Shown one piece after another: positions 7,295 through 16,008 of a DNA stretch of 35,043 bases. The first letter of the stretch is position 1, and the number at the start of each line of letters is the position of its first letter. The translations under genes were made by a program, and so were the position numbers. This stretch comes from a virus: the IMG/VR virus record IMGVR_UViG_3300046010_000515, positions 1-35,043 of that record. One strand, given 5' to 3'. Under the pieces are notes generated by a model, which saw nothing but the letters and a program-made list of their open reading frames with translations, searched no databases and was not told the origin of the DNA.

Positions 7295-8724
7295 CATTTG
7301 GCGAATGGATGCCTGACCAGCCGGGAATCTCTGGCGCTTTGACTGATGCTAAGAACGTGGTTTCTCAGGCTATTGGTTATGGCCCGTTGCCAAGTGCCGC
7401 AAGATTCTCTGCTGCTGCGGCTGAAGACCTGACAACCCTTGTTGCCGGTAAGACTCCAGCCAACACAACAAAGCTGTTTGCTGCTGGCTCGACCAAGATT
7501 TATGACGTTTCTGGTGTTGGCGCAATGACCAATGTGTCAAAGTCTGGTGGCTACTCGCCAAACGCAAACGCTGATCGCTTCCGCTTTACTCAGTTTGGCA
7601 ACGTCATCATTGGCACAAACAACAGCAACCCAATGCAAGCCTACACATTGGGAACATCTACAGCGTTTGCTGACCTTGATGCATCTGCTCCAATCTGCAA
7701 GTATTTGACCGTGGTGCGTGACTTTGTTGTCACTGCGTTTACTACCGAATCAACTGTCGCTTATCCAAACCGTGTTCGCTGGTCTGGTATCAACGATGAG
7801 ACTGAGTGGGGTTCTAGTCAAGTCACGCAAGCTGACTACCAAGACATTCCTGATGGCGGACAGATTGTTGGCATTCGTGGTGGTGAGTTTGGTTTGGTGT
7901 TCATGGAAAAGGGCATCAGCCGCATGAGCTATGTCGGCACACCTTTCATTTTCCAGTTTGACAACATCTCGCGTGGCAAGGGTTGTGTGGCCGCTGGCTC
8001 TATTGCACAGCTTCAAGGCATTAGCTTCTTCTTGTCTGACGATGGCTTTTATATGTGCGATGGGCAACAGATTCAAGCCATTGGCGCTGAGAAGGTTGAT
8101 CGCTGGTTCTTTCTGAATGCTGACGAATCCGGCTTTGACACCATGAGTGCTGCCGTTGATCCTGTCCGTAAACTGATTATTTGGAACTTCAAGACGATCT
8201 TTGCACAGCGCCAGCTAATCATCTATAACTTCACCACCAAGAAGTGGACTTATGGTGATGCCGGTGCTGATTACATCTCTGATGCTTCAACTTCTGCCTC
8301 TACTCTGGAAGAGCTTGACTCAATCTCGTCAAGCATTGATGCGCTGGCCGTAAGCCTTGATTCGATTCTTTATATGGGCGGCAAGTATTTCCTTGGCGGT
8401 ACTTCTGGCGCTTATGTCGTGACGTACAACGGGCAACCTGCTACTGGTCAACTGATTACAGGCGATTTAAACGCTGGTGGGCGCTCGGTGGTGACATTGG
8501 CTCGGCCACAGGTAGATGGTGGCTCTGCGACCGTTTCTGTGGCTTCTAGAACGCTTTTGAGCGAACAGCCATCGTTTGGAACTGCTGTTGCTGCCGACTA
8601 CGAAAACCGTGTGTCTTTGCGCTCAAATGGCAACTATCATCGGTTTAGGGTTGTGCCAACTGGTGTTGGTTGGACAACGGCTGTTGGTTTGGATATTGAT
8701 TTGTCTGGTCAGGGTACACGATGA
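7276..8724 (+). CDS. Tail nozzle-like protein, P22 gp10-type beta-propeller candidate
   Basis: 482 residues with beta-rich, repeated segments (FRFTQFGNVIIGTNN, RDFVVTAFTTE, NRVRWSGINDETEW, GGEFGLVFMEKGISRMSYVG, LSDDGFYMCDGQQIQAIGAEKVDRWFF). These segments match the style of podovirus packaged-DNA stabilisation or nozzle proteins of the P22 gp10 type. Such proteins form a hexameric tube under the adaptor. The RWSGINDxTEW motif is frequent in that group. Its place downstream of adaptor and tail genes agrees. It starts inside the end of the repeat protein and its stop overlaps the next ATG (ATGA). Confidence 0.68.
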   Translation: MATTKLTFGEWMPDQPGISGALTDAKNVVSQAIGYGPLPSAARFSAAAAEDLTTLVAGKTPANTTKLFAAGSTKIYDVSGVGAMTNVSKSGGYSPNANADRFRFTQFGNVIIGTNNSNPMQAYTLGTSTAFADLDASAPICKYLTVVRDFVVTAFTTESTVAYPNRVRWSGINDETEWGSSQVTQADYQDIPDGGQIVGIRGGEFGLVFMEKGISRMSYVGTPFIFQFDNISRGKGCVAAGSIAQLQGISFFLSDDGFYMCDGQQIQAIGAEKVDRWFFLNADESGFDTMSAAVDPVRKLIIWNFKTIFAQRQLIIYNFTTKKWTYGDAGADYISDASTSASTLEELDSISSSIDALAVSLDSILYMGGKYFLGGTSGAYVVTYNGQPATGQLITGDLNAGGRSVVTLARPQVDGGSATVSVASRTLLSEQPSFGTAVAADYENRVSLRSNGNYHRFRVVPTGVGWTTAVGLDIDLSGQGTR

Positions 8725-9509
8725 ACCAATTTCGCCTTCTGCCGCCATTTGGTCAAGACCCTCGGGTTGTTGCCGAGATTGTCAATGGAGCGATGAACGG
8801 CAAGACCAACAACACAGGGACAATCACCCTTGCCACTGGAAACGCCACAACCACAACGCTTTATGACGAGCGCATCAGCCCTGACAGCAAGATCATCTTG
8901 ATTCCGTTTTCTGATGCTGCCGAGCAAGATGCTGCTCCTTATGGTCAGTTTTCAAATAATACAGACCAGATTGCGCCAAGCATAGGAACAAGTGCAGTGG
9001 TTTTGTGGGATACGACAGAGCTATCCAATGGCGTTTATCTGTCAAATAGCACAAGAATCAACGTAAGAAACGGCGGCACTTACAACGTCAATTTTTCGTT
9101 ACAACTGCAAAACAGCACAAATGACCACCAATATGCTGATGTTTGGTATCGAGTAAATGGTGCTGATGTCGTTCGTTCTGGTTCTCGGTTTGGTATACCG
9201 CCAAGGAAGTCAACGGGCGACCCTGCTGCAATGATTGGCTACATGAGCATTTTTGTTGAGCTAGATGCCAACGACTACGTTGAAATTGCTGGTTCTGTGT
9301 CTGATGTGGGCGTGACGCTTGAGCATTACGCTGCTGATACTGGAATCCCAAGGCCAGCAATCCCTGCGGCGATCATATCTGTGCAATACATTGCGCCGAT
9401 GGCATACGCAAACGTCTATGTCAGCGCCCAATTCAAGGGTTCAGCAACAATCACGCACTTTGCAAATTCAACGGCCAACAAGACATACGCCTATGTTGTT
9501 GTTGGGTAA
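8721..9509 (+). CDS. Structural tail-region protein, unknown function
   Basis: 262 residues opening MNQFRLLPPFGQDPRVVAEIVNGAMNGKTNN. An N-terminal helical anchor is followed by beta-rich sequence (TGTITLATGNATTTTLYDERISPDSKIILIPFSDAAEQD) and a C-terminal half resembling a jelly-roll or TNF-like fold (YNVNFSLQLQN, VELDANDYVEIAG), which is common in receptor-binding tips. The stop is followed closely by a TATAAT-like box and a hairpin. The ATG overlaps the previous stop (ATGA), which argues for coupled translation. A role in a tail knob or fibre is inferred from fold character only. Confidence 0.68.
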   Translation: MNQFRLLPPFGQDPRVVAEIVNGAMNGKTNNTGTITLATGNATTTTLYDERISPDSKIILIPFSDAAEQDAAPYGQFSNNTDQIAPSIGTSAVVLWDTTELSNGVYLSNSTRINVRNGGTYNVNFSLQLQNSTNDHQYADVWYRVNGADVVRSGSRFGIPPRKSTGDPAAMIGYMSIFVELDANDYVEIAGSVSDVGVTLEHYAADTGIPRPAIPAAIISVQYIAPMAYANVYVSAQFKGSATITHFANSTANKTYAYVVVG

Positions 9510-9515
9510 ACTGTA

Positions 9516-9521
9516 TATAAT
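9516..9521 (+). promoter_or_regulatory. Perfect TATAAT box, -35 weak
   Basis: TATAAT lies right after the stop of the preceding gene. No good -35 is found at 16-18 bases; TTGTTG at 9496-9501 is only 14 away. As at 4433-4438, the last T of the box is also the first base of a downstream hairpin. Confidence 0.35.
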
Positions 9522-9553
9522 GGATTCCATCGGATCACCCGTCATGGAATCCA
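9521..9553 (+). terminator. Perfect 10-bp hairpin between tail genes
   Basis: TGGATTCCAT (9521-9530) pairs exactly with ATGGAATCCA (9544-9553) around 13 bases, in which CGG and CCG may pair further. The tail is GAACTTTTA, so it is not a classical T tract. It may slow or stop transcription, or protect the 3' end of the upstream message. Confidence 0.55.
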
Positions 9554-9573
9554 GAACTTTTAGGAGTTAAATC

Positions 9574-10500
9574 ATGGCGGTCACCACCTCCACACAAATT
9601 GATCCAACAATCCAGCCATTTCTGAGCTACGGATTGGGCGAGGCACAGCGTCTGTATCAGGCTGGTGGCCCTCAATACTACCCCGGTCAGACCTACGTTG
9701 CACCTTCTGCCACAACTCAATCTGGTCTTCAGGCGCTTGAGAATCGCGCAATGCAGGGCAGCCCACTGGTTGGTCAAGCACAGCAGCAAATTGGAAACAC
9801 CATTGGCGGCAGTTACCTGTCAGGCAATCCGTTCTTTCAAGGCGCTTTTGCTCCTGCCGCGCAAGCTGCTACACAGCAGTTCCAGACAGCAATCGGCGAC
9901 ATTGGCTCTGCTGCGTCTAAGGCTGGTCGATACGGCTCTGGTGCAATGGGTACGCTGCAAGATCGTGCTTCTGGTCAACTGGCGCAGCAACTGAGCAACA
10001 CTGCTGGTCAACTGGCTTATCAGAACTACTCTGACGAACGCGCACGACAGCAAGCCGCAACAATGGCTGCTCCTGCAATGGCTCAGGCTGACTATCAGGA
10101 CATCCAGAATCTGCTGGCTGCTGGTCAGGCCCGTGAAGGCTACACAGGCCAGCAGTTGCAGTCCGACATTGCTCGGTTTAACTTTGGTCAGCAACAACCA
10201 CAGCAGAACTTGGCAACCTTCTTGTCTAGCGTGTACGGCAACCCAATGGCAACATTGAAAAGCCAAACTCAAAGCGGTTCTGCCGATACATCTACCCTGC
10301 AAAACGTGCTTGGCACTGCTGCAACTTTGGGTGGTGTATATAAGAATCTTGGCGGCTCTACTGGCATCAGTAATTTGTGGAACTCTGGTTCAAATTGGCT
10401 TAGTGGCCTTGGCCCCACTACTAATGCTTTAAGTTCTGCGGCGTATGGCGTTGGAGATGTCGGATTTGAAAGTATGCTTTCTGACATTTACGGCTTCTAA
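9574..10500 (+). CDS. Probable DNA-ejection (internal virion) protein 1
   Basis: 308 residues, rich in Gln, Ala, Gly and Ser (LSYGLGEAQRLYQAGGPQYYPGQTYV, GRYGSGAMGTLQDRASGQLAQQLSNTAGQLAYQNYSDERARQQ). It is largely helical, with Gly-rich loops at the end. It is the first of three consecutive genes of this composition placed after the tail genes and before the fibres, which matches the three ejection-protein genes of many podoviruses. AGGAGTTAAATC gives a strong ribosome site. No membrane segment or enzyme motif is obvious. The ejection role is inferred from composition and order. Confidence 0.68.
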   Translation: MAVTTSTQIDPTIQPFLSYGLGEAQRLYQAGGPQYYPGQTYVAPSATTQSGLQALENRAMQGSPLVGQAQQQIGNTIGGSYLSGNPFFQGAFAPAAQAATQQFQTAIGDIGSAASKAGRYGSGAMGTLQDRASGQLAQQLSNTAGQLAYQNYSDERARQQAATMAAPAMAQADYQDIQNLLAAGQAREGYTGQQLQSDIARFNFGQQQPQQNLATFLSSVYGNPMATLKSQTQSGSADTSTLQNVLGTAATLGGVYKNLGGSTGISNLWNSGSNWLSGLGPTTNALSSAAYGVGDVGFESMLSDIYGF

Positions 10501-10509
10501 GGACTAATC

Positions 10510-11754
10510 ATGGCAGGATTACTTGACATTTTCGGCACTGGTGGCACTCAGACTCTTGGTCTTTTGGGCATGAGTCCAGAGGACATCCAGCGCAACCGTG
10601 ATGACGCACAAGCACAAGCCTTGTATGGATTGGCTGCTCGTTTGTTCCAAGGTGGCAACACTGGTCAATCAATTGCTGAAGGCTTGCAGCAAGGCCAGAA
10701 GCTGTATTCGTCTGCAATGCAAAACCAACTGCAAGAGCAAGTGCAGGGCTTTCAGATGAAAGATTTGCTGGAGAAACGCAAACGTGAGCAAGAGGCATTG
10801 ACTCGTCAGGCTCAGATTGATCGCGCCATTGCTGGTTCTTATCAACCCGCCGTTGCTGGCATTCCTGCTCAGATGGTTGAGGAAGATGGTCGCTACATTG
10901 GTGAGACTCCTGCTGTGGCTGGTCGTACTGCTGGTCTTGATTTTCAAGCACTGGCCCCTGCACTGATGGCAAGCCCACAAGGTCGCAAAACACTGTCTGA
11001 GTTGGTGACTGCTCAAAAGGGCTTGGCTGGCGACACCTTTAGTCTTGCTGAAGGCGCAAAGCAATTCATGCGCGATCCATTTACTGGTGCAGTAACTGAA
11101 GTTGCTTCTGGCGCTCCAAAGCAAGATGCAATGCCAACCTCTTTGCGCGAGTTCATGGCAGCACAGCAAAACCCTGAATTTGCTAAATTCTTGACACAAC
11201 AAAAAGTTGCATCTGCTCCAAAAATTGCCGTTGATTTGAAAGACCCAACAGCAGTAGCAAAAGCACAATCTGATGTTGTTAAGGACTGGCGCAGTGTTGT
11301 AAAAGATACTGGCGCAATGGAAGTGGCAGACCGTTATAAATCAGCAGTAACCGCTGTTGCTCAAGGAAACGCAGGAAACAAGGCTGCTGATGGCGCTTTG
11401 ATTTACGCAATCGGCAAGATTTATGATCCTTCTGGCGCTGTTCAAGAAGGCGACAAAGCTACGATTCTTGGCAACCGATCAATTCCAGACTCGATTAAGT
11501 CTTACGCACAAAAAGCATTTTCTGGTCAAGATTTGTTGCCTTCAGAACGCAATGGTTTGTTGTCTGTTGCAAGTCAAATCGTCCAATCCAAGGCAAAAAA
11601 CCTTGAAGCGCAAAAGGCTCCTTACACAAGCATTTCAAGGCAACTTGGCGGCTCTGGAGAATTGTTGTTGAATCCTCTTGCTGATGTACTTGCATCAGGT
11701 AGTGGCGACATTGCAGAGCAAGCAAGAGCTGAACTTGCAAAACGCAGAAAGTGA
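10510..11754 (+). CDS. Probable DNA-ejection (internal virion) protein 2
   Basis: 414 residues opening MAGLLDIFGTGGTQTLGLLGMSPEDIQRNRDDAQAQ (read here in overlapping pieces MAGLLDIFGTGGTQTLGLLG and MSPEDIQRNRDDAQAQ), a hydrophobic start followed by long amphipathic helices (LQEQVQGFQMKDLLEKRKREQEALTRQAQIDR region). The protein is Ala/Gln-rich throughout and ends in a basic AELAKRRK. It is second in the ejection-type trio. AAGGACTAATC serves as ribosome site. Its MAGLL start is shared with two proteins far away in the late block (29112 and 29736). Confidence 0.68.
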   Translation: MAGLLDIFGTGGTQTLGLLGMSPEDIQRNRDDAQAQALYGLAARLFQGGNTGQSIAEGLQQGQKLYSSAMQNQLQEQVQGFQMKDLLEKRKREQEALTRQAQIDRAIAGSYQPAVAGIPAQMVEEDGRYIGETPAVAGRTAGLDFQALAPALMASPQGRKTLSELVTAQKGLAGDTFSLAEGAKQFMRDPFTGAVTEVASGAPKQDAMPTSLREFMAAQQNPEFAKFLTQQKVASAPKIAVDLKDPTAVAKAQSDVVKDWRSVVKDTGAMEVADRYKSAVTAVAQGNAGNKAADGALIYAIGKIYDPSGAVQEGDKATILGNRSIPDSIKSYAQKAFSGQDLLPSERNGLLSVASQIVQSKAKNLEAQKAPYTSISRQLGGSGELLLNPLADVLASGSGDIAEQARAELAKRRK

Positions 11755-11755
11755 A

Positions 11756-13633
11756 ATGATGGCTGATCTATCTAAACTTTCGGACAAAGACTTAGAGGCA
11801 TTGGCTTCTGGTGATTTGTCTTCAATGTCAGACGCTGCTTTAAAAGTGCTTGCTGGGGTTCCAGAGGTGCAAGCGCCAAAGGTCAGCAAGTCACCTTATG
11901 CTGGTCTTACCAAACAAGAGATTATTGACAAGGTAATGACCCCGCCAAAGATGCCAACAATGGAATCTGGCAATGCTTCTGATTTGCTGCGTCAACTTGG
12001 CTTGTTCGGTCGCGCTGCAATCACTGGCGCTGCATCTTTGCCGCTGTTGGTTGCAGAGCCTGTTGCCGCCATTACTGGTCAGCCAAGTCAAGCTGGTCAA
12101 CTCCAGCGTCTGTTGACTCAATTGGGTCTTCCTGAGCCTCGTACTGGTCAAGAGCGTGTAATTCAAGACATTACAAGTGCTGGCTCTGCTGTTGCTGCGC
12201 CTGCTGCTATTGCTCAACGCACTGCTCCAGCAATTCAGAAATTTCTTTCTGAGAATCTTGGCACTCAGGCCGCTGCTGCGACTGGTGGCGCTTTGGCCTC
12301 TGGTGCTGCACGTGAAGGCGATGCAAGCCCAATGATGCAATTGATTGGCAGTCTTGGCGGCTCCATGCTTGGTGGCGGTGCAACTGGTTTGGCTCCAGCC
12401 GCTACAAGGGCTGTTAAAGAGTCTGTGCGCCCATTTACACAAGCTGGTCGTGAAGCCATTACTGGTAACGTGCTTAGAAGCCTTGCAACCAATGCAGATC
12501 AGGCTATTGAGTCAGGCGCTACATTTGCACCAGTAATCCCCGGTTATCGCCCAACAACAGCACAAGCAACCCGTGATATTGGTTTGATTTCTGCTGAGAC
12601 TCCAATTCGCGCACTTGATACAACAGGTCGATTTGGAACGCAAATTGGCGAGGCCAACCAAGCGCGGATGGCTATACTTGACCGATTGGCAAAAGACAAG
12701 TCGGCAATTGACCAAGCTGTGCAAAAACGCACAGAAGTTACACAGCCTTTGCGGGAACAAGCATTTGCACAATCAACGGTAACGCCTGAGACATTCCAAT
12801 CTGCCGTTGCTTTGAACGTCAACAAGACCATTGATGACATCTTGGCTTCTGACGCTGGCGCTCGTGGCACTGTCAAGAAAACAATGAATTGGGCTAAAGA
12901 GCAGCTTGCTGAAGGCACAACTCCACAGCGTTTGTATGAGGTTCGCAAAGACCTGCGCGATGCTGCACAAGGATTGCTTGATAAAGATGGTTCGCAATAC
13001 AGCTTGGCAAAAGGCCAGCTTGAACAAGTCATCAAATCTGTTGACGATACGATTGAAGCTGCTGCTCCCGGTTACCAAGACTATTTGAAGAAGTTTGCAA
13101 CATCAAGCCGTGGCATTGAAAGATTGCAAGCGGCGCAAGAGTTTCGAGGCAAAGTTCTTTCAACAACACCCGACCCTTCAAGGGTTGGTGATTTCTTGAT
13201 TTCTCAGCCATCATTTACTCGTGCAATTCGTGCTGCCGAGAAAGACACAAAGTTGTCTAAGTCTCAAATGGCTGCACTTTCAAAAGTTGCTCAAGACTTG
13301 GACTCTGGCGTATTGGCTAGGGCTGTAAAAGTTCCCGGCTCTGATACATTCAAAAACATCAGCACCGCAAACATTATTGGTGGGATCATTGGCAAACAAA
13401 TGTTTGGTGAAGTTCCCCCGGCAATGCAAAAAATTGGCGCACCATTGAATTGGCTATACAACGGCACTGACGATGCTATTCGTGAATTGTTGGTGGATGC
13501 CATGCTTGACCCAAAGCTTGCATCACGACTGATGACAAAGGCATCAATGGTCACGGTTGAGCCATTGAGCAAAGAACTGCAACGCAAAGCCATCTCGCTT
13601 GGTTATGGCGCAACATTTGGACTAACGGAGTAA
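11756..13633 (+). CDS. Probable DNA-ejection (internal virion) protein 3, large
   Basis: 625 residues, the largest of the trio. The ATG at 11756, one base after the preceding TGA, was chosen over an upstream in-frame start that would overlap the previous gene; ATG at 11759 is equally possible. The N-terminus (LSDKDLEALASGDLSSMSDAALKVLAG) is an acidic helical motif seen in phage internal proteins. Residues of about 85-230 contain Ala/Gly-rich hydrophobic helices (GRAAITGAASLPLLVAEPVAAITG, GGALASGAAREGDASPMMQL) that could insert in membranes. The rest is long amphipathic helix. No lytic transglycosylase motif was seen. Confidence 0.68.
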   Translation: MMADLSKLSDKDLEALASGDLSSMSDAALKVLAGVPEVQAPKVSKSPYAGLTKQEIIDKVMTPPKMPTMESGNASDLLRQLGLFGRAAITGAASLPLLVAEPVAAITGQPSQAGQLQRLLTQLGLPEPRTGQERVIQDITSAGSAVAAPAAIAQRTAPAIQKFLSENLGTQAAAATGGALASGAAREGDASPMMQLIGSLGGSMLGGGATGLAPAATRAVKESVRPFTQAGREAITGNVLRSLATNADQAIESGATFAPVIPGYRPTTAQATRDIGLISAETPIRALDTTGRFGTQIGEANQARMAILDRLAKDKSAIDQAVQKRTEVTQPLREQAFAQSTVTPETFQSAVALNVNKTIDDILASDAGARGTVKKTMNWAKEQLAEGTTPQRLYEVRKDLRDAAQGLLDKDGSQYSLAKGQLEQVIKSVDDTIEAAAPGYQDYLKKFATSSRGIERLQAAQEFRGKVLSTTPDPSRVGDFLISQPSFTRAIRAAEKDTKLSKSQMAALSKVAQDLDSGVLARAVKVPGSDTFKNISTANIIGGIIGKQMFGEVPPAMQKIGAPLNWLYNGTDDAIRELLVDAMLDPKLASRLMTKASMVTVEPLSKELQRKAISLGYGATFGLTE

Positions 13634-13636
13634 ACC

Positions 13637-14182
13637 ATGCCAAAAGTAAAAATCTCAGAATGGAGCGAAACTCCAGCAAACAACACCGACATTGATGGCA
13701 TTAACATCGCTGAAGGTTGCGCTCCGAGTGGCATCAACAACGCCATTCGTGAGTTGATGTCTCAGGTCAAAGACTTGTACGCTGGCACAACTGGTGATGC
13801 AAGTGCTGTTGCTGGTGGTGGTACTGGTGCGACAACTGCTGCTCAGGCCAAGATCAACCTTGCTGTCGTGACTGCTGCAACTGGCTCTTCTATCATTGCA
13901 ACTGGCAATACTGGAGAGCGTGACGGTACACCTGCCGCTGGCTACTTCCGATTCAACACCACACTGTCAAAGTTTGAGGGCTACAGCGGCACTGCTTGGG
14001 GTTCTGTTGGTGGTGGTGCTACTGGTGGTGGGACTGACGAAATCTTCATTGAAAACGGTCAGACTATCACGACAAATTACACCATCCCAGCCACAAGAAA
14101 TGCTATGAGTACCGGGCCAATCACGGTAAACTCAGGGGTGACGGTTACGGTTTCCAGCGGCGCACGCTGGGTTGTCCTTTAA
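13637..14182 (+). CDS. Tail-fibre-region protein
   Basis: 181 residues. The N-terminus, KISEWSETPANNTDIDGINIAEGCAPSGINNAIRELM, is a recurrent phage tail-fibre segment in which NIAEGCxPSxINNAIRExM is the hallmark; here it is quoted from residues of about 4-40. The C-terminal half is Gly/Thr-rich and ends in a beta-hairpin-like GPITVNSGVTVTVSSGARWVVL-type tip used in fibre trimers. It is the first gene of the fibre cluster, with GGAGTAAACC as ribosome site. It may be a fibre base or adaptor for the spike genes downstream. Confidence 0.72.
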   Translation: MPKVKISEWSETPANNTDIDGINIAEGCAPSGINNAIRELMSQVKDLYAGTTGDASAVAGGGTGATTAAQAKINLAVVTAATGSSIIATGNTGERDGTPAAGYFRFNTTLSKFEGYSGTAWGSVGGGATGGGTDEIFIENGQTITTNYTIPATRNAMSTGPITVNSGVTVTVSSGARWVVL

Positions 14183-14192
14183 GGGGTAAGAC

Positions 14193-15041
14193 ATGGCAAT
14201 TGTTTTGAATGGAACAACGGGCATCACCAACGATGGTGGCTACACAGGTGACGGTGTAGTCTTTGCTGACACGACCCCTGCGGATACGCTGGTGACGACT
14301 ACTGGCGGTAACGTGGGTATTGGGACGAGTTCGCCAGGAACAAAGTTCGATGTTCGCGCAGGCAGCGTTGTTCAGACCATTTACAACACTGACGCAACAA
14401 GCAACGACTCCCACAACGCAACAATTCGCGCTTACGCTGCGTCAACATCGTACTGGAACAAGCTGGTCCTTGATGGCTCGCAGTTAATCCTGAACTCCTA
14501 CGGCGCAGAACGCGCCCGTATCGACTCCAGCGGTAACTTGCTGGTGGGGACTACGAGTGATGTTTCAGGCGCAGCGGACGGTATTCAGCTTCGTGCAGGA
14601 AACGGGAATACAAAATTCAGCGTAAACAACACCGGAAATAACGTACAAATTTATTTCTACAACGGTAACGGAATTGTTGGCTCGATCAACACTAACGGCT
14701 CGGCGACCTCTTACGTAACATCATCCGACTACCGTCTGAAAGAGAACGTCCAGCCCATGACCGGCGCACTTTCCCGTGTTGCCGCACTCAAACCTGTGAC
14801 CTACAAATGGAAAATTGACGGCTCCGATGGTGAGGGCTTCATTGCTCACGAACTGCAATCAGTAGTCCCTGAGTGTGTAACCGGTGAAAAAGATGCGGTG
14901 GACGCTGAGGGCAACCCTCAGTACCAAGGCATCGACACCAGCTTCTTGGTTGCCACACTGACCGCAGCCATCCAAGAACTCAAGGCCATCGTTGACGCAC
15001 AAGGCGCTGAGATTACCGCCCTGAAAGGAACACAACCATGA
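14193..15041 (+). CDS. Tail spike or fibre with S74 autoprotease chaperone domain
   Basis: 282 residues. Residues 1-50 contain GGNVGIGTSSPGTKFDVRA, typical of fibre proteins. From about residue 176 there is an intramolecular chaperone of the peptidase S74 family, with SSDYRLKENV (Ser178, Asp179, Arg181, Lys183) and GFIAHEL. In this family the domain drives trimer folding and then cleaves itself off before the Ser of SDxRxK. It ends in a coiled coil (LVATLTAAIQELKAIVDAQ). The fibre part is short, about 175 residues, so it is probably a tip or a small spike. GGGGTAAGAC is its ribosome site; the stop overlaps the next start. Confidence 0.88.
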   Translation: MAIVLNGTTGITNDGGYTGDGVVFADTTPADTLVTTTGGNVGIGTSSPGTKFDVRAGSVVQTIYNTDATSNDSHNATIRAYAASTSYWNKLVLDGSQLILNSYGAERARIDSSGNLLVGTTSDVSGAADGIQLRAGNGNTKFSVNNTGNNVQIYFYNGNGIVGSINTNGSATSYVTSSDYRLKENVQPMTGALSRVAALKPVTYKWKIDGSDGEGFIAHELQSVVPECVTGEKDAVDAEGNPQYQGIDTSFLVATLTAAIQELKAIVDAQGAEITALKGTQP

Positions 15042-15565
15042 GCAAGATTTCGTTAAGCGGAAATGCCTCCGGCACAGGCACGTTCACACTGGCAAGCCCA
15101 AACAGCAACACCGACCGAACCCTGACGCTGCCAGATGCAACAGGAACCATGCTTGTTTCTGGTCAGCCCGTAACCGCTACAACAGGTAACTTTAGTGGTG
15201 ATGTGACGCTTGGTTCTTCTGTTTTGGCAACGCCTACAGGTTCGGCTCCGTCTTATACCTGCCGCGCATGGGTCAACTTCAACGGCCAAGGCACTGTGGC
15301 TATTCGTGCAAGTGGTAACGTGTCGAGCATCACGGACAACAACGCTGGCGATTACACGATCAACTTCACTACGGCGATGCCTGATGCGGATTATGCAGTA
15401 AGCATTGGTGCCGTTAAAAATGACACTAATCCTGACGGTAATTTTAGGGCTACATTTGGTCAATCAAACATCCTTCCTTCTACAACCAGTTTTCGCATTG
15501 TGACCGCTTATGCAAGCGGAGGAAATACCGATTTTCCTGTAGTTGCTTGTATTGTTTTCCGATAA
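15038..15565 (+). CDS. Tail-fibre protein with TLTLPDATGT collar motif
   Basis: 175 residues. The N-terminal FTLASPNSNTDRTLTLPDATGT is a frequent fibre motif (shortened here). It is followed by a beta-rich receptor-type domain (ARWVNF-like CRAWVNFNGQGTVAIRAS, NNAGDYTINFTTAMPDADYAV). This second domain resembles a common phage head-binding or receptor-binding fold with a CRAWVNFNG start. The ATG overlaps the S74 gene's stop region, so the two are translationally linked and may be parts of one fibre complex. Confidence 0.75.
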   Translation: MSKISLSGNASGTGTFTLASPNSNTDRTLTLPDATGTMLVSGQPVTATTGNFSGDVTLGSSVLATPTGSAPSYTCRAWVNFNGQGTVAIRASGNVSSITDNNAGDYTINFTTAMPDADYAVSIGAVKNDTNPDGNFRATFGQSNILPSTTSFRIVTAYASGGNTDFPVVACIVFR

Positions 15566-15592
15566 CGCCATCACTGACTCAAAGGAACCCAA

Positions 15593-15784
15593 ATGAACTC
15601 AAGAATCATTTATCCCACTGACGATGGCGGCGTGGCCGTTATCATCCCCGCTCCTGAGTGCGGCCTGAGCATCGAAGCCATTGCAGCCAAGGACGTTCCT
15701 GCTGGCAAGCCGTACAAGATCGTGGATGCCTCTGACATCCCCGCAGACCGCACATTCCGTAACGCATGGGAATTTACAGCATGA
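15593..15784 (+). CDS. Small fibre-associated protein
   Basis: 63 residues (MNSRIIYPTDDGGVAVIIPAP..., with AAKDVPAGKPYKIVDASDIP and a final FRNAWEF). This recurrent small protein sits within phage fibre clusters, often beside a helical partner such as the next gene. A role as fibre chaperone or minor tail protein is plausible, but nothing enzymatic is visible. AAAGGAACCCAA gives the ribosome site. Its stop overlaps the next start (ATGA). Confidence 0.7.
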   Translation: MNSRIIYPTDDGGVAVIIPAPECGLSIEAIAAKDVPAGKPYKIVDASDIPADRTFRNAWEFTA

Positions 15785-16008
15785 TTACCGTCAACCTCGA
15801 CAAAGCCAAAGTCATCGTGCATGACATTCGCAGAGCCAAGCGCACTGCTGAGTTCGCACCTCTGGACGTAAAGGCCACCATCCCATCGGAAGCCGCTGCT
15901 GCGGAAGCTGCCCGTCAAGCTGTGCGTGAAAAATACGCTGCTGTGCAATCCCAGATTGATGCAGCTTCCGGCGTGGCTGAACTAAAAACCATTGTGGAGA
16001 GCCTGTAA
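15781..16008 (+). CDS. Small helical fibre-associated protein
   Basis: 75 residues, mostly helical and Ala-rich (MITVNLDKAKVIVHDIRRAKRTAEFAPLDVKATIPSE, then EAARQAVREKYAAVQSQIDAA; quoted in parts). The start at 15781 overlaps the previous stop; an in-frame ATG at 15766 would lengthen the overlap. It pairs with the upstream 63-residue gene as a unit seen in many fibre clusters. DIRRAKR and FAPLDxxxTIP are the recognisable parts. A fibre-assembly or minor-tail role is inferred from position. Confidence 0.7.
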   Translation: MITVNLDKAKVIVHDIRRAKRTAEFAPLDVKATIPSEAAAAEAARQAVREKYAAVQSQIDAASGVAELKTIVESL

